Origin: Nitrososphaerota archaeon
Lineage (GTDB): Archaea; Thermoproteota; Nitrososphaeria; Nitrososphaerales; Gagatemarchaeaceae
Length of the DNA: 64,000 nucleotides
Direction: 5' to 3'
Assembly: GCA_027887005.1 (NCBI GenBank)
Contig: JAPCJI010000003.1
Location: forward strand, 148,003 to 212,002
Shown here: positions 27,736-37,090 of the stretch, in pieces
How positions within the stretch are numbered: the stretch's first letter is position 1
Layout of the letters: each line of letters starts with the position of its first letter
Translations under genes and position numbers: made by a program
The notes under the pieces: generated by a model
The model's input: the letters and a program-made list of their open reading frames with translations, nothing else
Told to the model about the DNA's origin: nothing
Database searches by the model: none

Positions 27736-28251
27736 TCAGTGCTCTGGGAGTCTCTTAGGGATGGGACAGAAGGAACAGACCGCGGGGTCCCCGGCCAAGC
27801 TCAGACTCTCCACGCTGTGCCTGAACCCCATCGAAGCCCAGACCGCCTTCTCTCCCGCAACGCCAGAGAGGTGGATTGCTTCGTGCTCGGCTATGACCGG
27901 AAGGAGCCTGCACTGCATGCAGAGCGGTTTGACGAACGCGATTGGTCGCACGTTGCTCGCCAACATAAGGACCCCGGTTGTGCCCAGGAGCCAGAGGGGA
28001 AGGAGCGCGCCCAGCAACCCCAGCGGTTTCCACAGGAGCCATGCCAGCGAGGAGCTGGCAAAGAGGAGGGCGAGCCCGAGGGCGGACCCGGCCCTTCCCG
28101 GGTAGAAGGAGAATCCCCGGGCGCCCTTGGGAAGAGTGGGAATGATGAGGGACGGGACAAGCACCTGGATGGCAGAATTGAGGGAGACCAACCTCAACCT
28201 CCCTGCCACCGCCTCCCATCCTCGTCCTGAAACAGACATTTCCGAGTCCAA
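27736..28251 (-). CDS. Membrane protein with two CxxC pairs, unknown function
   Basis: The 171-residue protein has two or three hydrophobic helices (ALGLALLFASSSLAWLLW and LLGALLPLWLLGTTGVLMLA, about residues 57-100). A soluble C-terminal part follows with CMQC and CSFC pairs about 46 residues apart, spaced like a zinc ribbon or a redox pair. I recognise no family. It sits between SurE and ABCE1, 10 bases from the latter. A TATA-like AATAAATAG at 28268-28276 on the minus strand could drive it and ABCE1, in which case the ATG at 28239 may be the start. Confidence 0.65.
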   Translation of the reverse strand: MDSEMSVSGRGWEAVAGRLRLVSLNSAIQVLVPSLIIPTLPKGARGFSFYPGRAGSALGLALLFASSSLAWLLWKPLGLLGALLPLWLLGTTGVLMLASNVRPIAFVKPLCMQCRLLPVIAEHEAIHLSGVAGEKAVWASMGFRHSVESLSLAGDPAVCSFCPIPKRLPEH

Positions 28252-28264
28252 ACGCCTTGCCTCT

Positions 28265-29110
28265 CTATTTATTTCTGAGCTGACCCCTGGTCTTGGAACC
28301 TCTCAACCTTCGCTGGACTCGGTCCCTCATCTTTTCTAGGCTGGTGGTGACCGGGCCCGACATGTTGAGGACCATGGGAGAGATAGAGACCTTCTTCTGG
28401 GTGATTACAGCCTCAGCGTCCGTCCTAGGGGGGAAAGCGGAGAGCCGCTCCCCGAAGAGCCAGTAGTACGCCCTTCCTCTAGGGTCCTTCCTGACGATCA
28501 CCTTGTCGGTGTACTTCCTCCGCCCAACCTCCGTCAGGAGGATGTCTGTGTTCAGCTCCATCTTGTATGGAAAGTTCACGTTCAGTATCTCAGCCCCGCC
28601 GGGCATCCCGAACTCCAGCACGTCGCCGACGATCTCCCCTGCGACCTGGGCCTGGGTTGCAAAGTCCGGCTGGTCGTACTCAAGTGCGAAGAGCGACTCC
28701 TCCCTCACTTCCATCGAGAAGGCCAGGGCAGGAATCCCGGTTATCGCGGACTCCAGGGCGGCGGCGACTGTGCCAGACGCGAGGACGTCCTGGAAGGTGT
28801 TGTTGTCGCCGATGTTTATCCCGGAGACGACGAGGTCGGGACGTCTGGGGAGGACCTTGTTCACCCCGATCATGACGCAGTCCCCGGGCGTCCCCGACAC
28901 TGCGTAGCATGCGAACTCGGCCCTCTTCACCTTGGTCACCCTCAGAGGTTTGTGGAAGGTCATGGCCAGTGCGGTGGCGCTCTGCGGCTGCTCGGGAGCG
29001 ACTATCATCACTTCGGCATGCTTGGACACTGCCCTGGCCAGGTCGGTGAGTCCGTTGCTCTGGACGCTGTCGTCGTTGGTGACCATCACGAGCTTTCTAT
29101 CTTTTGCCAC
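28265..29110 (-). CDS. surE: SurE 5'/3'-nucleotidase
   Basis: The protein is 281 residues, with the SurE metal site in VTNDDSVQSNGL (Asp pair, residues 9-20), the Ser/Asn pattern in VSGINIGDNNTFQDVLASGTVAAALE and NVNFPY. SurE is a metal-dependent phosphatase of nucleoside monophosphates and short polyphosphate. It overlaps the HTH regulator gene at 29097 by 14 bases, so the two are co-translated. The fold's C-terminal swapped arm is present. Confidence 0.95.
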   Translation of the reverse strand: MAKDRKLVMVTNDDSVQSNGLTDLARAVSKHAEVMIVAPEQPQSATALAMTFHKPLRVTKVKRAEFACYAVSGTPGDCVMIGVNKVLPRRPDLVVSGINIGDNNTFQDVLASGTVAAALESAITGIPALAFSMEVREESLFALEYDQPDFATQAQVAGEIVGDVLEFGMPGGAEILNVNFPYKMELNTDILLTEVGRRKYTDKVIVRKDPRGRAYYWLFGERLSAFPPRTDAEAVITQKKVSISPMVLNMSGPVTTSLEKMRDRVQRRLRGSKTRGQLRNK

Positions 29111-29708
29111 TGCGCCTCGCCTTCGCCAGAGCTTTCTCTATAGACCTTCTGCCGTCCTTCAGGCCGTAGTGGGCAGAAAGTGCTCGCTCCCCTTCCGCGA
29201 TGCTGTCCTCGGTGAAGAGGGTCTGCAACACCAGCCTCTCTGACTCAGTGAGGTCCAGGGAGTGCAGGAGCCCGTTCATCTTCGCCTCTTCATCCACCAG
29301 CTCGTCTATCATCCTCCCGAGCTTCTTCGCCTGGTCTCTGATCCTCCGGCGCTGGAGCAACGCCTCCTCGGCGAGGTACTCCAGGTCGACCACTGGTTGG
29401 GTGGAATCAACCGACCGCGAATCTGCTCTCGAGAGCTTGACGACCGTCAGGTCTCCCACCGAGAAGTCCCCGACTCGAATCCCCCTTGCAAGGTAGACCT
29501 TCCTGATAGTGACCCCCTTCCCCTTCACGCCCCTCTCCTCGACCAACCCCAGGTCCACGAGCTTCCTCAGGTGCCTCAGGACTCCCTGAATCGAGACCCC
29601 GGTCAGTTCTGCGAGCTCCCCCAGGGTCCGCGGCCTGGTCGAGAGGAGGTCCGCTATCTTCAGCCTGGTCCTGGACGAGAGGAATGCAGAGACTGGGTCG
29701 GCGGTCAT
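29097..29708 (-). CDS. ArsR-like winged-helix regulator with C-terminal coiled region
   Basis: The protein is 203 residues. The N-terminal winged helix (SSRTRLKIADLLSTRPRTLGELAE, then GVSIQGVLRHLRKLVDLGLVEE, residues 10-60) is followed by a beta wing and a helical stretch (ALLQRRRIRDQAKKLGRMIDELVDEEAKM, about residues 117-145). The gene diverges from Hsp20 over a 67-base intergenic region and overlaps surE. The arrangement suggests an autoregulated repressor that may also control the heat-shock genes; that control is inference. Confidence 0.75.
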   Translation of the reverse strand: MTADPVSAFLSSRTRLKIADLLSTRPRTLGELAELTGVSIQGVLRHLRKLVDLGLVEERGVKGKGVTIRKVYLARGIRVGDFSVGDLTVVKLSRADSRSVDSTQPVVDLEYLAEEALLQRRRIRDQAKKLGRMIDELVDEEAKMNGLLHSLDLTESERLVLQTLFTEDSIAEGERALSAHYGLKDGRRSIEKALAKARRSGKR

Positions 29709-29775
29709 GGGTGCTCTGATTCAGAAGGATTCATAAAAGGGTTTAACTACACGTGATTAACAAGGTGTTAAGTAG
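29709..29775. promoter_or_regulatory. Divergent promoter between HTH regulator and Hsp20
   Basis: The 67 bases hold an A/T-rich box (CATAAAAGGGTTTAAC) and a dyad-like segment of two TTAAC elements around CACGTG, plus a third copy as GTTAA in reverse. Both genes must start here. It is a plausible operator for the regulator at 29097. Confidence 0.45.
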
Positions 29776-30282
29776 ATGAGCGAGGACAGGAGGAAGAATC
29801 TGCGGGACATGCTCGACGAGCTGGACAAGTACTTCGAGGATTTCGAGAAGGAGGTGCAGGAAGCGGTCAGGAGCAGCCTCTCCAGCGCTCGGTCGCAGTC
29901 CAAGCCCTTCATGGCAGGATTTTCATTCAAGCTCGGCCCCGAAGGAAAACCTACGATCCAGTTCTTCGGTGACAACCCGACTCAACACGACGGCTACAGG
30001 TCTCCCATGAGCGAACAGTTCGTGGACGAAAAGGCGGGCCTCCTCAGAGTGGTTCTAGACATGCCGGGAGTGGAGAAGGGGGACATAGAGGTCGATGCCA
30101 CCGAGGAGAGTTCCGTTGTGAGGGCGGAACGCGGCAACAGGAAATATCGGGCCGAGATTCCCCTAAAGGTCGAAGTTGAGCCAGATAGCGGGAAAGCGGA
30201 GTATCGTAACGGGCTGCTCGAGATTTCGTTCTCATTGAAGGACAAGGCTAATAAGGGCTTCAAGAGGGTAAACATTGTCTGA
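29776..30282 (+). CDS. Small heat shock protein (Hsp20/alpha-crystallin)
   Basis: The protein is 168 residues. A helical charged N-terminal arm (residues 1-45) precedes the alpha-crystallin domain (LLRVVLDMPGVEKGDIEVDA, then AEYRNGLLEISFSLKD). The conserved G-x-L is seen as GLLE. The C-terminal I-x-I/V tail reads VNIV, just at the end. It holds unfolding proteins in soluble complexes. The stop overlaps the start of cdc48 by 8 bases, joining a holdase and an unfoldase in one transcript. Confidence 0.92.
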   Translation: MSEDRRKNLRDMLDELDKYFEDFEKEVQEAVRSSLSSARSQSKPFMAGFSFKLGPEGKPTIQFFGDNPTQHDGYRSPMSEQFVDEKAGLLRVVLDMPGVEKGDIEVDATEESSVVRAERGNRKYRAEIPLKVEVEPDSGKAEYRNGLLEISFSLKDKANKGFKRVNIV

Positions 30283-32497
30283 GAGTGGTTCTGGAGTGAG
30301 CCAACAGCAGGTCCAGTTGAAAGTTCTTGAAGCTTACACCCGCGACGTAGGAAGGGGAGTCGCTAGGATTGACTACGACGCCATGGACGCCCTGGACGCA
30401 TCTACTGGGGACGTCATAGAAATCAAGGGAAAAAGGCGGACCGTGGCAAAATGCCTGCCTCTGTATCCCTCGGACGAAGGCAGGGGGATCGTGAGGGTTG
30501 ACGGTCTGATTAGGAACAACGCAGGCGTCGCCATCGGCGACGTGGTCGTGGTGAAGAAGGTCAAGGCACCGCCCGCCGAAAAGGTGGTCGTCGCGCCTCT
30601 GGAGGCGGTACCCCCCATAGACGAGAGGTATCTCGCGGATGCGCTGGAAAGCGTGCCGGTCACGAAGGGGGACAACATAATGATACCATACTTCGGAGGA
30701 AGGCTCACCTTCCAGGTCATCGGGGTCAGCCCGGTCGCTGAAGCCGCGCTCATCACCCAGAGGACCGTCTTCGTCATCTCAGAAAAAGGAGAAGCGCTCA
30801 GAGGAGTTCCTCAGGTGACCTACGAGGACATCGGGGGCCTGAAGGACGAGATCCAGAAGGTAAGAGAGATGATTGAGCTCCCGCTGCGCCATCCTGAAAT
30901 CTTCGAAAAGCTGGGGGTCGAGGCGCCCAAGGGCATTCTTCTCTACGGTCCTCCGGGCACAGGCAAGACCTTGCTCGCAAAGGCGGTCGCGACGGAGAGC
31001 AACGCGCATTTCATCCCGATAAGTGGACCCGAGATCATGTCCAAGTTCTACGGCGAGAGCGAAGCGCGTCTTAGGGAGATATTCAAGGAAGCCAAGGAGA
31101 AGTCGCCCACAATCATTTTCATCGACGAGATTGATTCCATCGCGCCCAAGAGAGAGGAGGTCACCGGCGAAGTGGAGAGGCGGGTGGTAAGCCAGCTCCT
31201 ATCACTCATGGATGGCCTCGAAGCAAGAGGAAAGGTGATTGTGATCGCGGCCACCAACAGGCCCAATGCCATCGACCCTGCGCTGCGCAGGCCAGGAAGG
31301 TTCGACAGGGAGATCGAGATAAGGGTCCCCGACAAGAAAGGCCGGCTGGAGATCCTGCTCATCCACTCGAGGCACATGCCCCTGGCCCAGGCCGAGGAGA
31401 AGCACGGAAACACGGAGGAGAAGCTGGTCGACATCGAGAAGCTAGCGGCCGTCACCCACGGGTTCGTGGGAGCCGACCTCGAGTACCTCTGCAAAGAGGC
31501 GGCCATGAAGACGCTCCGCAGGAACCTGCCTGACATCCAGCTGGAAGAGGACAGGCTCAGTCCTGAAACCCTTGACAAGCTCATAGTGACGATGCAGGAC
31601 TTCGAGGACGCCCTGAAGGACGTGATGCCCTCGGCGATGCGCGAAGTCTACCTGGAGACCCCTGACGTCAAGTGGTCGGACATAGGAGGGTTGGCGAATG
31701 TGAAGAAGGAACTGCAGGAAGCCGTCGAGTGGCCCCTGAAGTACGCTGACCTTTACGACAAGATAGGGTACACGATGCCGAAGGGTATCATGCTCTACGG
31801 GCCTTCGGGGACCGGCAAGACACTGCTCGCAAAGGCGGTCGCGACTGAGAGCGAGGCGAACTTCATCAGCGTCAGAGGGCCCGAGCTCCTCAGCAAATGG
31901 GTGGGCGAATCGGAGCGAGGGATCAGGGAGATCTTCAGGCGCGCGAGGCAGGCATCGCCCTGCGTTATATTCTTCGACGAAGTGGACGCCCTCGCCCCGA
32001 CCCGTGGCATGGGAGGGGACAGCATGGTGACGGAGCGGGTGGTCAGCCAACTGCTGACGGAGCTGGACGGTGTCCAGAGCCTGAACGGAGTAGTCGTCCT
32101 CGCGGCGACCAACAGGATAGACATTGTCGATTCGGCGCTCCTGAGGGCGGGGAGGTTCGACAAGCTGATTCTGATTCCGCTGCCTGACAAGGATGCGAGA
32201 AGGGAGATACTGAAGATCAACCTGAAAGGAGTGCCGACGGCCAAGGACGTCGATGTCGACAGGATCGTCGACATGACGGAAGGCCTCAGCGGAGCGGACC
32301 TGGCACAGCTGGCGAACAACGCAGTCTCCATCGTCCTCCAGGAGTTCATCTCGAAGTACCCGAAGCCGGAAGACGCGAAGAAGCACGTAGAGGAAGCCAT
32401 AGTCGAGATGGAAGACTTCGCAGAGGCGACCAAGAAGGTTAGGTCGTCAAGAGATGGCAAGCCCATGGAGAAGGTCATGGCGCCCTACTACCGCTAG
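30275..32497 (+). CDS. cdc48: Cdc48/VAT AAA+ ATPase
   Basis: The protein is 740 residues, with the double-psi barrel/Cdc48 N-domain at about residues 9-185. AAA domain 1 has Walker A GPPGTGKT, Walker B IIFIDEID and [27 protein letters not shown] domain 2 has Walker A GPSGTGKT, Walker B VIFFDEVD and [20 protein letters not shown]. It unfolds proteins for the proteasome and remodels complexes. The second P-loop has Ser where Pro is usual, a mild change. The C-terminal tail is short (KVMAPYYR), ending in the Y-containing tail that contacts the proteasome in relatives. Start TTG overlaps the Hsp20 stop. Confidence 0.97.
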   Translation: MSESGSGVSQQQVQLKVLEAYTRDVGRGVARIDYDAMDALDASTGDVIEIKGKRRTVAKCLPLYPSDEGRGIVRVDGLIRNNAGVAIGDVVVVKKVKAPPAEKVVVAPLEAVPPIDERYLADALESVPVTKGDNIMIPYFGGRLTFQVIGVSPVAEAALITQRTVFVISEKGEALRGVPQVTYEDIGGLKDEIQKVREMIELPLRHPEIFEKLGVEAPKGILLYGPPGTGKTLLAKAVATESNAHFIPISGPEIMSKFYGESEARLREIFKEAKEKSPTIIFIDEIDSIAPKREEVTGEVERRVVSQLLSLMDGLEARGKVIVIAATNRPNAIDPALRRPGRFDREIEIRVPDKKGRLEILLIHSRHMPLAQAEEKHGNTEEKLVDIEKLAAVTHGFVGADLEYLCKEAAMKTLRRNLPDIQLEEDRLSPETLDKLIVTMQDFEDALKDVMPSAMREVYLETPDVKWSDIGGLANVKKELQEAVEWPLKYADLYDKIGYTMPKGIMLYGPSGTGKTLLAKAVATESEANFISVRGPELLSKWVGESERGIREIFRRARQASPCVIFFDEVDALAPTRGMGGDSMVTERVVSQLLTELDGVQSLNGVVVLAATNRIDIVDSALLRAGRFDKLILIPLPDKDARREILKINLKGVPTAKDVDVDRIVDMTEGLSGADLAQLANNAVSIVLQEFISKYPKPEDAKKHVEEAIVEMEDFAEATKKVRSSRDGKPMEKVMAPYYR

Positions 32498-32551
32498 ACG
32501 AAGCCGCTTCGCACAATCGATAATTACACGCTCGTTGCAAGCCTTACCAGA

Positions 32552-34147
32552 TTGGAGCAAGCCAAGGTCATAGGGAGAGGCACCTGGCTCGACAAGGTCG
32601 CCCACGACACGGTCTCCAGGGAGAAGGAGTTGGGGAGGAAGCTTTCGCTCGTCAGGGTCGAGAGCGGCCTTGGAGCTTCAGGATTGCCCCACATCGGGAG
32701 TGTGGGGGACGCCGTCAGAAGCTACGGGGTGAAACTCGCCCTCGAAACAGCCGGCTACAAGTCAGAGCTCATCGCCTATTCGGACGATTTCGACGGTCTA
32801 AGGAAAGTTCCTGCGGGGTTCCCAGCCTGGCTCAAGGATTACATCGCGCACCCCGTATCGAGGATACCAGACCCGTTCGACTGCCACGGGTCCTACGCGG
32901 AGCACGTGGGGTTCCTCCTGCGCGACTCGCTGGATAAGCTCGGAATCGAGTACAGGTTCCAGAGCGGGGCCGAGGCCTACAAGTCTGGACTCCTGAACGA
33001 ACAGATCAGGAAGATTTTGGCCCATGCAAAGTCGATAGGCAAGAAGATCAACGAGGAGGTGGGGCAGTCGAAGTACGAGGAGAGCCTCCCCTACACCCCA
33101 GTCTGCAAAGAGTGCGACAGGATCTATGTGACTCAGTCTCTATCCTTCAGCCCAAAGAAGGATACGGTCCACTACAAATGCGTGGGCACGAAGCTCGGGG
33201 ACAAATCTGTGAAGGGATGCGGCCATGAAGGCGACGCCAAGATCTCCGATGGCAACGGGAAGCTGATGTGGAAGGTGGAGTTCGCAGCAAGGTGGGCTGC
33301 ATTCGACATCAGGTTCGAGGCTTACGGTAAGGAGCTGACCGATTCGGTGAAGATCAACGACTGGGTCTCCGAGCACGTGCTGAAGTACCACCCGCCGTTC
33401 CACGCCCGCTACGAGCTCTTCCAGGACAAGTCCGGCAGGAAAATATCGAAATCTGTCGGGAACTTGGTAACTCCCAGCGAGTGGCTGGAATACGCCTCCC
33501 CTGAAAGCCTTAGGTTGCTCATGTACAAGCGCATCATAGGCACCAGGAACGTATCTCTCGAGGACATCCCAGTCTACATGGAGGACTTCGACGACCTTGA
33601 GGAGCAGTACTTCTCCAAGAAACGGGACCAGAACCCGATGAAGGACGCGAAGCAGAGGGGGCTCTACGAGTACACCACGCTGCTCAGAGTGCCGAGGGCC
33701 GGCGGGGTCCACGTCCCCTATCGGCTCCTCGCCCAGCTCGCTTCGGTGGCCCCGCGGAACGCGGTGGAGGATTTCATCGTCAAGCGCCTGAAGGATTACG
33801 GCATGGTGAAAGCGACGACGGCTGAGCTCACAACCAGGATCGCATGGGCTTCGAAGTGGGCGGCGCGAGAGGGCAAGCCCCCTGCACCGCCTATCAAGTT
33901 GAGTCCGAAGGCGAGGAATGCGGTCAAGGAATTCGCCGTCGCGATATCGAAGCTGAGCGACCCGGACCAGGTTCAGAACGCAGCATTCGAGGCGCTCAAG
34001 AGGAACGGGCTGACGCCGCGCGAGTTCTTCCCCGTTGTCTATTCGGTACTCCTAGGGTCTGACCGGGGCCCACGGCTGGGCCCCTACGTCATGGACGCCG
34101 GGCCCCAGGTAGTCAGCGATTCGCTTCTGAAGGCTCTCAGTGCTTGA
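32552..34147 (+). CDS. lysS: Lysyl-tRNA synthetase, class I
   Basis: The protein is 531 residues. The HIGH motif is in LPHIGSVGD (about residue 46) and the KMSKS motif reads GRKISKSVGN (about residue 305). A zinc-binding insertion is visible as CKEC with CVGTK..CGH (about residues 190-225). The C-terminal half is the helical anticodon-binding bundle. Class I LysRS is typical of archaea and unrelated to bacterial class II LysRS. It is translated from a TTG 54 bases after cdc48. Confidence 0.95.
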   Translation: MEQAKVIGRGTWLDKVAHDTVSREKELGRKLSLVRVESGLGASGLPHIGSVGDAVRSYGVKLALETAGYKSELIAYSDDFDGLRKVPAGFPAWLKDYIAHPVSRIPDPFDCHGSYAEHVGFLLRDSLDKLGIEYRFQSGAEAYKSGLLNEQIRKILAHAKSIGKKINEEVGQSKYEESLPYTPVCKECDRIYVTQSLSFSPKKDTVHYKCVGTKLGDKSVKGCGHEGDAKISDGNGKLMWKVEFAARWAAFDIRFEAYGKELTDSVKINDWVSEHVLKYHPPFHARYELFQDKSGRKISKSVGNLVTPSEWLEYASPESLRLLMYKRIIGTRNVSLEDIPVYMEDFDDLEEQYFSKKRDQNPMKDAKQRGLYEYTTLLRVPRAGGVHVPYRLLAQLASVAPRNAVEDFIVKRLKDYGMVKATTAELTTRIAWASKWAAREGKPPAPPIKLSPKARNAVKEFAVAISKLSDPDQVQNAAFEALKRNGLTPREFFPVVYSVLLGSDRGPRLGPYVMDAGPQVVSDSLLKALSA

Positions 34148-34300
34148 TTCCCGCGCCCGCCGAGTTCGACAAGTGCCCGGGGAATGGAATCCGAATTCGG
34201 TATTCCCTTCATAGAACGCATAACTATCGCGATTAATAGAGGCAGGTCGGATCCGTGGCGTAGCGCGGACAGGGGAATCGAATAGGGTTTCGTTCGTTCA

Positions 34301-35224
34301 TTGGGCCTTGGTTGTTATAGGCACTCTTCGTTTGATTCTCACACGGCCATAGCCGCGACGCGCTGGGGCGCACCCTTGTCATTGGAAGGGCTTGATCCCG
34401 ACTGGCCCTTGACCAGACTCGAATCATTCTCCTATTCGATCGGCGTGCTCCTCAAAGGAGATGGGTCTGTCTTCACGTCGACCGAGAGCCCGAAGGGTGG
34501 GCGAGCTAATCCTACCACAAGATACTATGTGGACCTACACGTGAAATCTCACAGATTCGCCGACACCTTCCGGAAGAATTTCGCCCAAACATTAGGTCGA
34601 AACCCAGTTGTTATCCAAGGTCCTAAGAAAGACGGATACTTCCTCGTAAGATACCTTTGTGCGGATTTTGTGAGGTGATGGCAGGCGCAAAGCCTCTCGG
34701 ATCTGCAAAGGATTGCAAGCCGCTTTCCGAAGAAATACCTTCAAGGTAGATTCGACAGCGAGTCCAGCGTCGGAGATTACGTCGTGTACATGTGCGGCGC
34801 GGAAGACCATCGAGCCGTCCTCGAATTTGATCGTTCCCTTTGCCTCACGCTGGAGATGAGAGTAGGAAAGATTCTACCTTGCGGGCAAATTGGTGGGACC
34901 ACTTGCATCAAGGGACGCCCGGTCATTTCCAAAATGCAGCGACTGAGATTTGGAGTCAATGCATCCGACTTCCTGGCGGTGTTGGGGATAATCAACGTAC
35001 GAGAGAGGAATGAGAAGCTTCGAGCAATGATCAAAGGTCGAAAGTGGACCCCATGGAGAGGTGAGCTTAGGAAGATGGCGTTTGAACTCGAGGAGTTAGG
35101 CCTCGGCCCCAACGAAATACGAGCACGCCTGTATCGAAACCGCAATGTGACTATTCCGTACGGCACTGTGTATTCGTGGGTTCGACAAGGTGCAGTGACT
35201 TGGCAAGAACATACCGAGCAATAA
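34301..35224 (+). pseudogene. LAGLIDADG homing endonuclease with one in-frame stop
   Basis: One frame runs from 34301 to 35224, broken only by a TGA at 34676-34678. Before the stop is SYSIGVLLKGDGSVF, the first LAGLIDADG-type helix with its acidic end. After it is FPKKYLQGRFDSESSV, the second. A helical tail with an HTH-like end (NVTIPYGTVYSWVRQG) follows. Two LAGLIDADG helices make a monomeric double-strand nuclease. The stop falls between them, so the product would be inactive unless read through. The gene ends 52 bases before the tRNA-Arg. It resembles free-standing or intron-derived archaeal homing endonucleases; no host intron is evident here. Confidence 0.75.
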
Positions 35225-35276
35225 TCGGGCAGTCTTGGCCCCTATCGTTAATACTGACATCTTAGGAGGCTGAGAT

Positions 35277-35385
35277 GGGCCCGTAGCCTAGCACGGATTA
35301 GGGCGTCAAGCGATGTGTCACGTAAGCCTGCGAAGCTGGAGTTTACGGCAACCAGAGATCGAGGGTTCGAATCCCTCCGGGCCCG
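35277..35385 (+). tRNA. tRNA-Arg (anticodon GCG), two short introns proposed
   Basis: The acceptor strands GGGCCCG (35277-35283) and CGGGCCC (35378-35384) pair. The D-arm is 35286-35304 and the T-arm GAGGG-TTCGAAT-CCCTC spans 35361-35377. The 109-base gene is 33 bases too long. The anticodon loop CTGCGAA is intact at 35328-35334, but its stem only forms if about 17 bases (35309-35325) are removed after TCA. The variable loop only reaches five bases (AGATC) if about 16 bases (near 35342-35357) are removed. The result is a normal 76-base tRNA-Arg. These are non-canonical intron sites (about 29/30 and 45/46). CCA is not encoded. CGTTAATAC about 25 bases upstream is a likely TATA box. Confidence 0.8.
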
Positions 35386-35388
35386 CAC
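35373..35388. repeat. attL, 16-bp direct repeat at the tRNA 3' end
   Basis: CCCTCCGGGCCCGCAC covers the 3' strand of the T-stem and of the acceptor stem plus three bases beyond. It is identical to 49923-49938. Integration here leaves the tRNA gene whole. Confidence 0.9.
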
Positions 35389-35430
35389 CTATTCAGGTTC
35401 TAAAATAGGACCCCATATATCCCCCCCGAC

Positions 35431-36663
35431 GTGGCCACCCTAGTCGTCGATGCCTTGACAGAGTTCTTCGACGCTATCAGGTCTCCGATCACGAAGGATA
35501 GGTACGAAAAGAGGCTCGATATCTTCTTCAAGTACGTCAAAATCTCGGGCGCGACGCTGAGGGATAAGGCCAACGCCTTCGCACCAAGGGCCAAACGGGA
35601 CCCTCAGTGGGCTGCCGCATCCATCGCCGACTACATGCGATACCAGAAGGTAAGGGCGGAGAAAGGGGAGATTTCCGAGAGCACCGTTCCCCAGTTCTAC
35701 AAGCCGATCAAACTTTTCTGCGATATGAATGACATCCTTCTCAACTGGAAGAAGATCACGAGAGGCATCCCGAAGGGGAGAAGGTACGGGGACGACAGGG
35801 CTCCCAGCGTCGAAGAACTAAAGGCGATACTCGCCTACCCTGATCGCCGAATTAAGGCCGTCGTGCTAACTGCGTCCTCTGGCGGACTAAGGAACGGTGC
35901 GTGGGACTATCTGAAGTGGGGTCATGTGACGCCGATCGAGCAGGACGGAAGGACAGTGGCTGCGAAGGTCCAAGTGTACGTTGGCACGCCGGACGCATAC
36001 TTTACTTTCATCACTCCCGAGGCCTACGCGGCAGACCTCGACTACGTCAAGTACAGGGAGTCATGCGGAGAGAGGATCAGCAGAGATTCGCCGCTGATCA
36101 GAGACCTGTTCGTCCCTGACAGAGGAGGGAAAGGAGAGCCTCACATGCCCCTGCCTCTGAAGAGCTCCGGCGTTAAGAGGATGCTAGAGGACTCTCTAAA
36201 GGCGACAGGCCTGTGGAAGCCTCTGGAAGTGGGGAAGAGGAGACACGAATTCCAAGCCACTCACGGGCTCAGGAAGTTCTACAAGTCAGTTTGTGAGAGA
36301 CACATGAAGAGCCTTCACGTCGAAATGCTCATGGGCCACGACGTCGGGCTAGCCGAGAACTATTACAGGCCCTCAGAGAAGGAGTTATTGGCCGACTACT
36401 TGCGGGCGGTAGGGGATCTAACCCTTATGACCTCGGTCCAGCAAGAACATTCCGCCAGCGACTTGGTGGCCGCTCTTTCCACTCAGAATTCTCAGCTGCA
36501 AGAACAGGTGAAAGTGCTTTCGGACCGCCTAGGAAGGGCTGAGGCCGTCCAAACTCAAGTTCAGGAAAAGCAGAAGCGAACGGATGAAATCATGAACCAG
36601 TTGTTCCTGGATCCGGAGTTCAAACTTGCGGTCAAAGATGCACTCGAAAAGCGGAGACGATAG
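35431..36663 (+). CDS. Tyrosine recombinase/integrase next to attL
   Basis: The protein is 410 residues. The N-terminal SAM-like domain (residues 10-110) is followed by the catalytic domain: Arg I in SSGGLRNGAWDYL (about residue 153), HGLRKFY (HxxR, about residue 282), MGHDVG (third basic/His, about residue 306) and the nucleophile in ENYYRPS (about residue 315). The C-terminal about 70 residues are a Gln/Glu-rich coiled coil ending in a basic tail. Its place directly beside attL makes it the probable integrase of the element. The start is a GTG at 35431; CCATATATCC at 35411-35420 may be its TATA box. Confidence 0.9.
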   Translation: MATLVVDALTEFFDAIRSPITKDRYEKRLDIFFKYVKISGATLRDKANAFAPRAKRDPQWAAASIADYMRYQKVRAEKGEISESTVPQFYKPIKLFCDMNDILLNWKKITRGIPKGRRYGDDRAPSVEELKAILAYPDRRIKAVVLTASSGGLRNGAWDYLKWGHVTPIEQDGRTVAAKVQVYVGTPDAYFTFITPEAYAADLDYVKYRESCGERISRDSPLIRDLFVPDRGGKGEPHMPLPLKSSGVKRMLEDSLKATGLWKPLEVGKRRHEFQATHGLRKFYKSVCERHMKSLHVEMLMGHDVGLAENYYRPSEKELLADYLRAVGDLTLMTSVQQEHSASDLVAALSTQNSQLQEQVKVLSDRLGRAEAVQTQVQEKQKRTDEIMNQLFLDPEFKLAVKDALEKRRR

Positions 36664-36822
36664 GAATGATTGGAATCCCCCTCCGAAAAATGGGGTGTCG
36701 ATCTTTGGGGCACGCAGCAACCACTCTGGAGGATGGATGTTGATGGGATGCCTTCGTCTTCACCTGTAAGCGCTTGCCGTCAAGAACGACGCTTGAGTCA
36801 ACCACATCACTTTGGAAGCCAC

Positions 36823-37005
36823 CTAGGGCTTCTTGGTTTTTCGAACAATCACGTGCTTGTCACCGTTTGATGATCTGAGGTCCCAGTCCAGATAGTCCCC
36901 CGGCTTGATTTCCAGTTGTTCAACAATGCCTTTGGGGATCACGCTTTGTAGAGAAGTGGTCCTCGGGTTGGCTCGTGAAACCTTCGACTTTGAGCCGGGA
37001 GTCAC
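36823..37005 (-). CDS. AbrB/SpoVT-type (MazE-like) DNA-binding protein
   Basis: The 60-residue protein has the swapped-hairpin AbrB fold: RTTSLQSVIPKGIVEQLEIKPGDYLDWDL with the conserved V-I-P-K and L-x-(I/L)-K-x-G-D pattern. It ends in a basic tail VIVRKTKKP. Such proteins are dimeric transcription regulators or antitoxins. No toxin partner is next to it. It is divergent from the gene at 37083 across a promoter with repeated GGTAT half-sites, so it probably represses itself and the recombinase operon. Confidence 0.85.
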   Translation of the reverse strand: MTPGSKSKVSRANPRTTSLQSVIPKGIVEQLEIKPGDYLDWDLRSSNGDKHVIVRKTKKP

Positions 37006-37024
37006 GGCAATAGTTTCAGACCAG

Positions 37025-37090
37025 AGCTATATAGGTATGGGCATACCGTCAGAGATATATACCCATTATCATAGGTATCTCCATGGGTAT
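37025..37090. promoter_or_regulatory. Divergent promoter with repeated GGTAT/ATACC half-sites
   Basis: GGTATGGGCATACC (37034-37047) is a palindrome with a two-base centre. Further half-sites occur as ATACC at 37058, GGTAT at 37073 and GGTAT at 37086. Two TATA-like strings (CTATATAGG at 37028, GATATATACC at 37053) overlap them. This fits an autoregulated operator for the AbrB-type protein at 36823. Confidence 0.6.

Noticed and set aside
27391..28230. Plus-strand frame of 279 codons across the ABCE1 start and the membrane protein gene
   Set aside because: It spans two recognised minus-strand coding regions and has low-complexity content with no family features.
31442..32386. Long minus-strand frame (314 codons) opposite cdc48
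   Set aside because: It is antisense to a fully conserved AAA+ domain, with Arg/Leu/Asp-rich composition typical of a shadow frame in GC-rich coding sequence.
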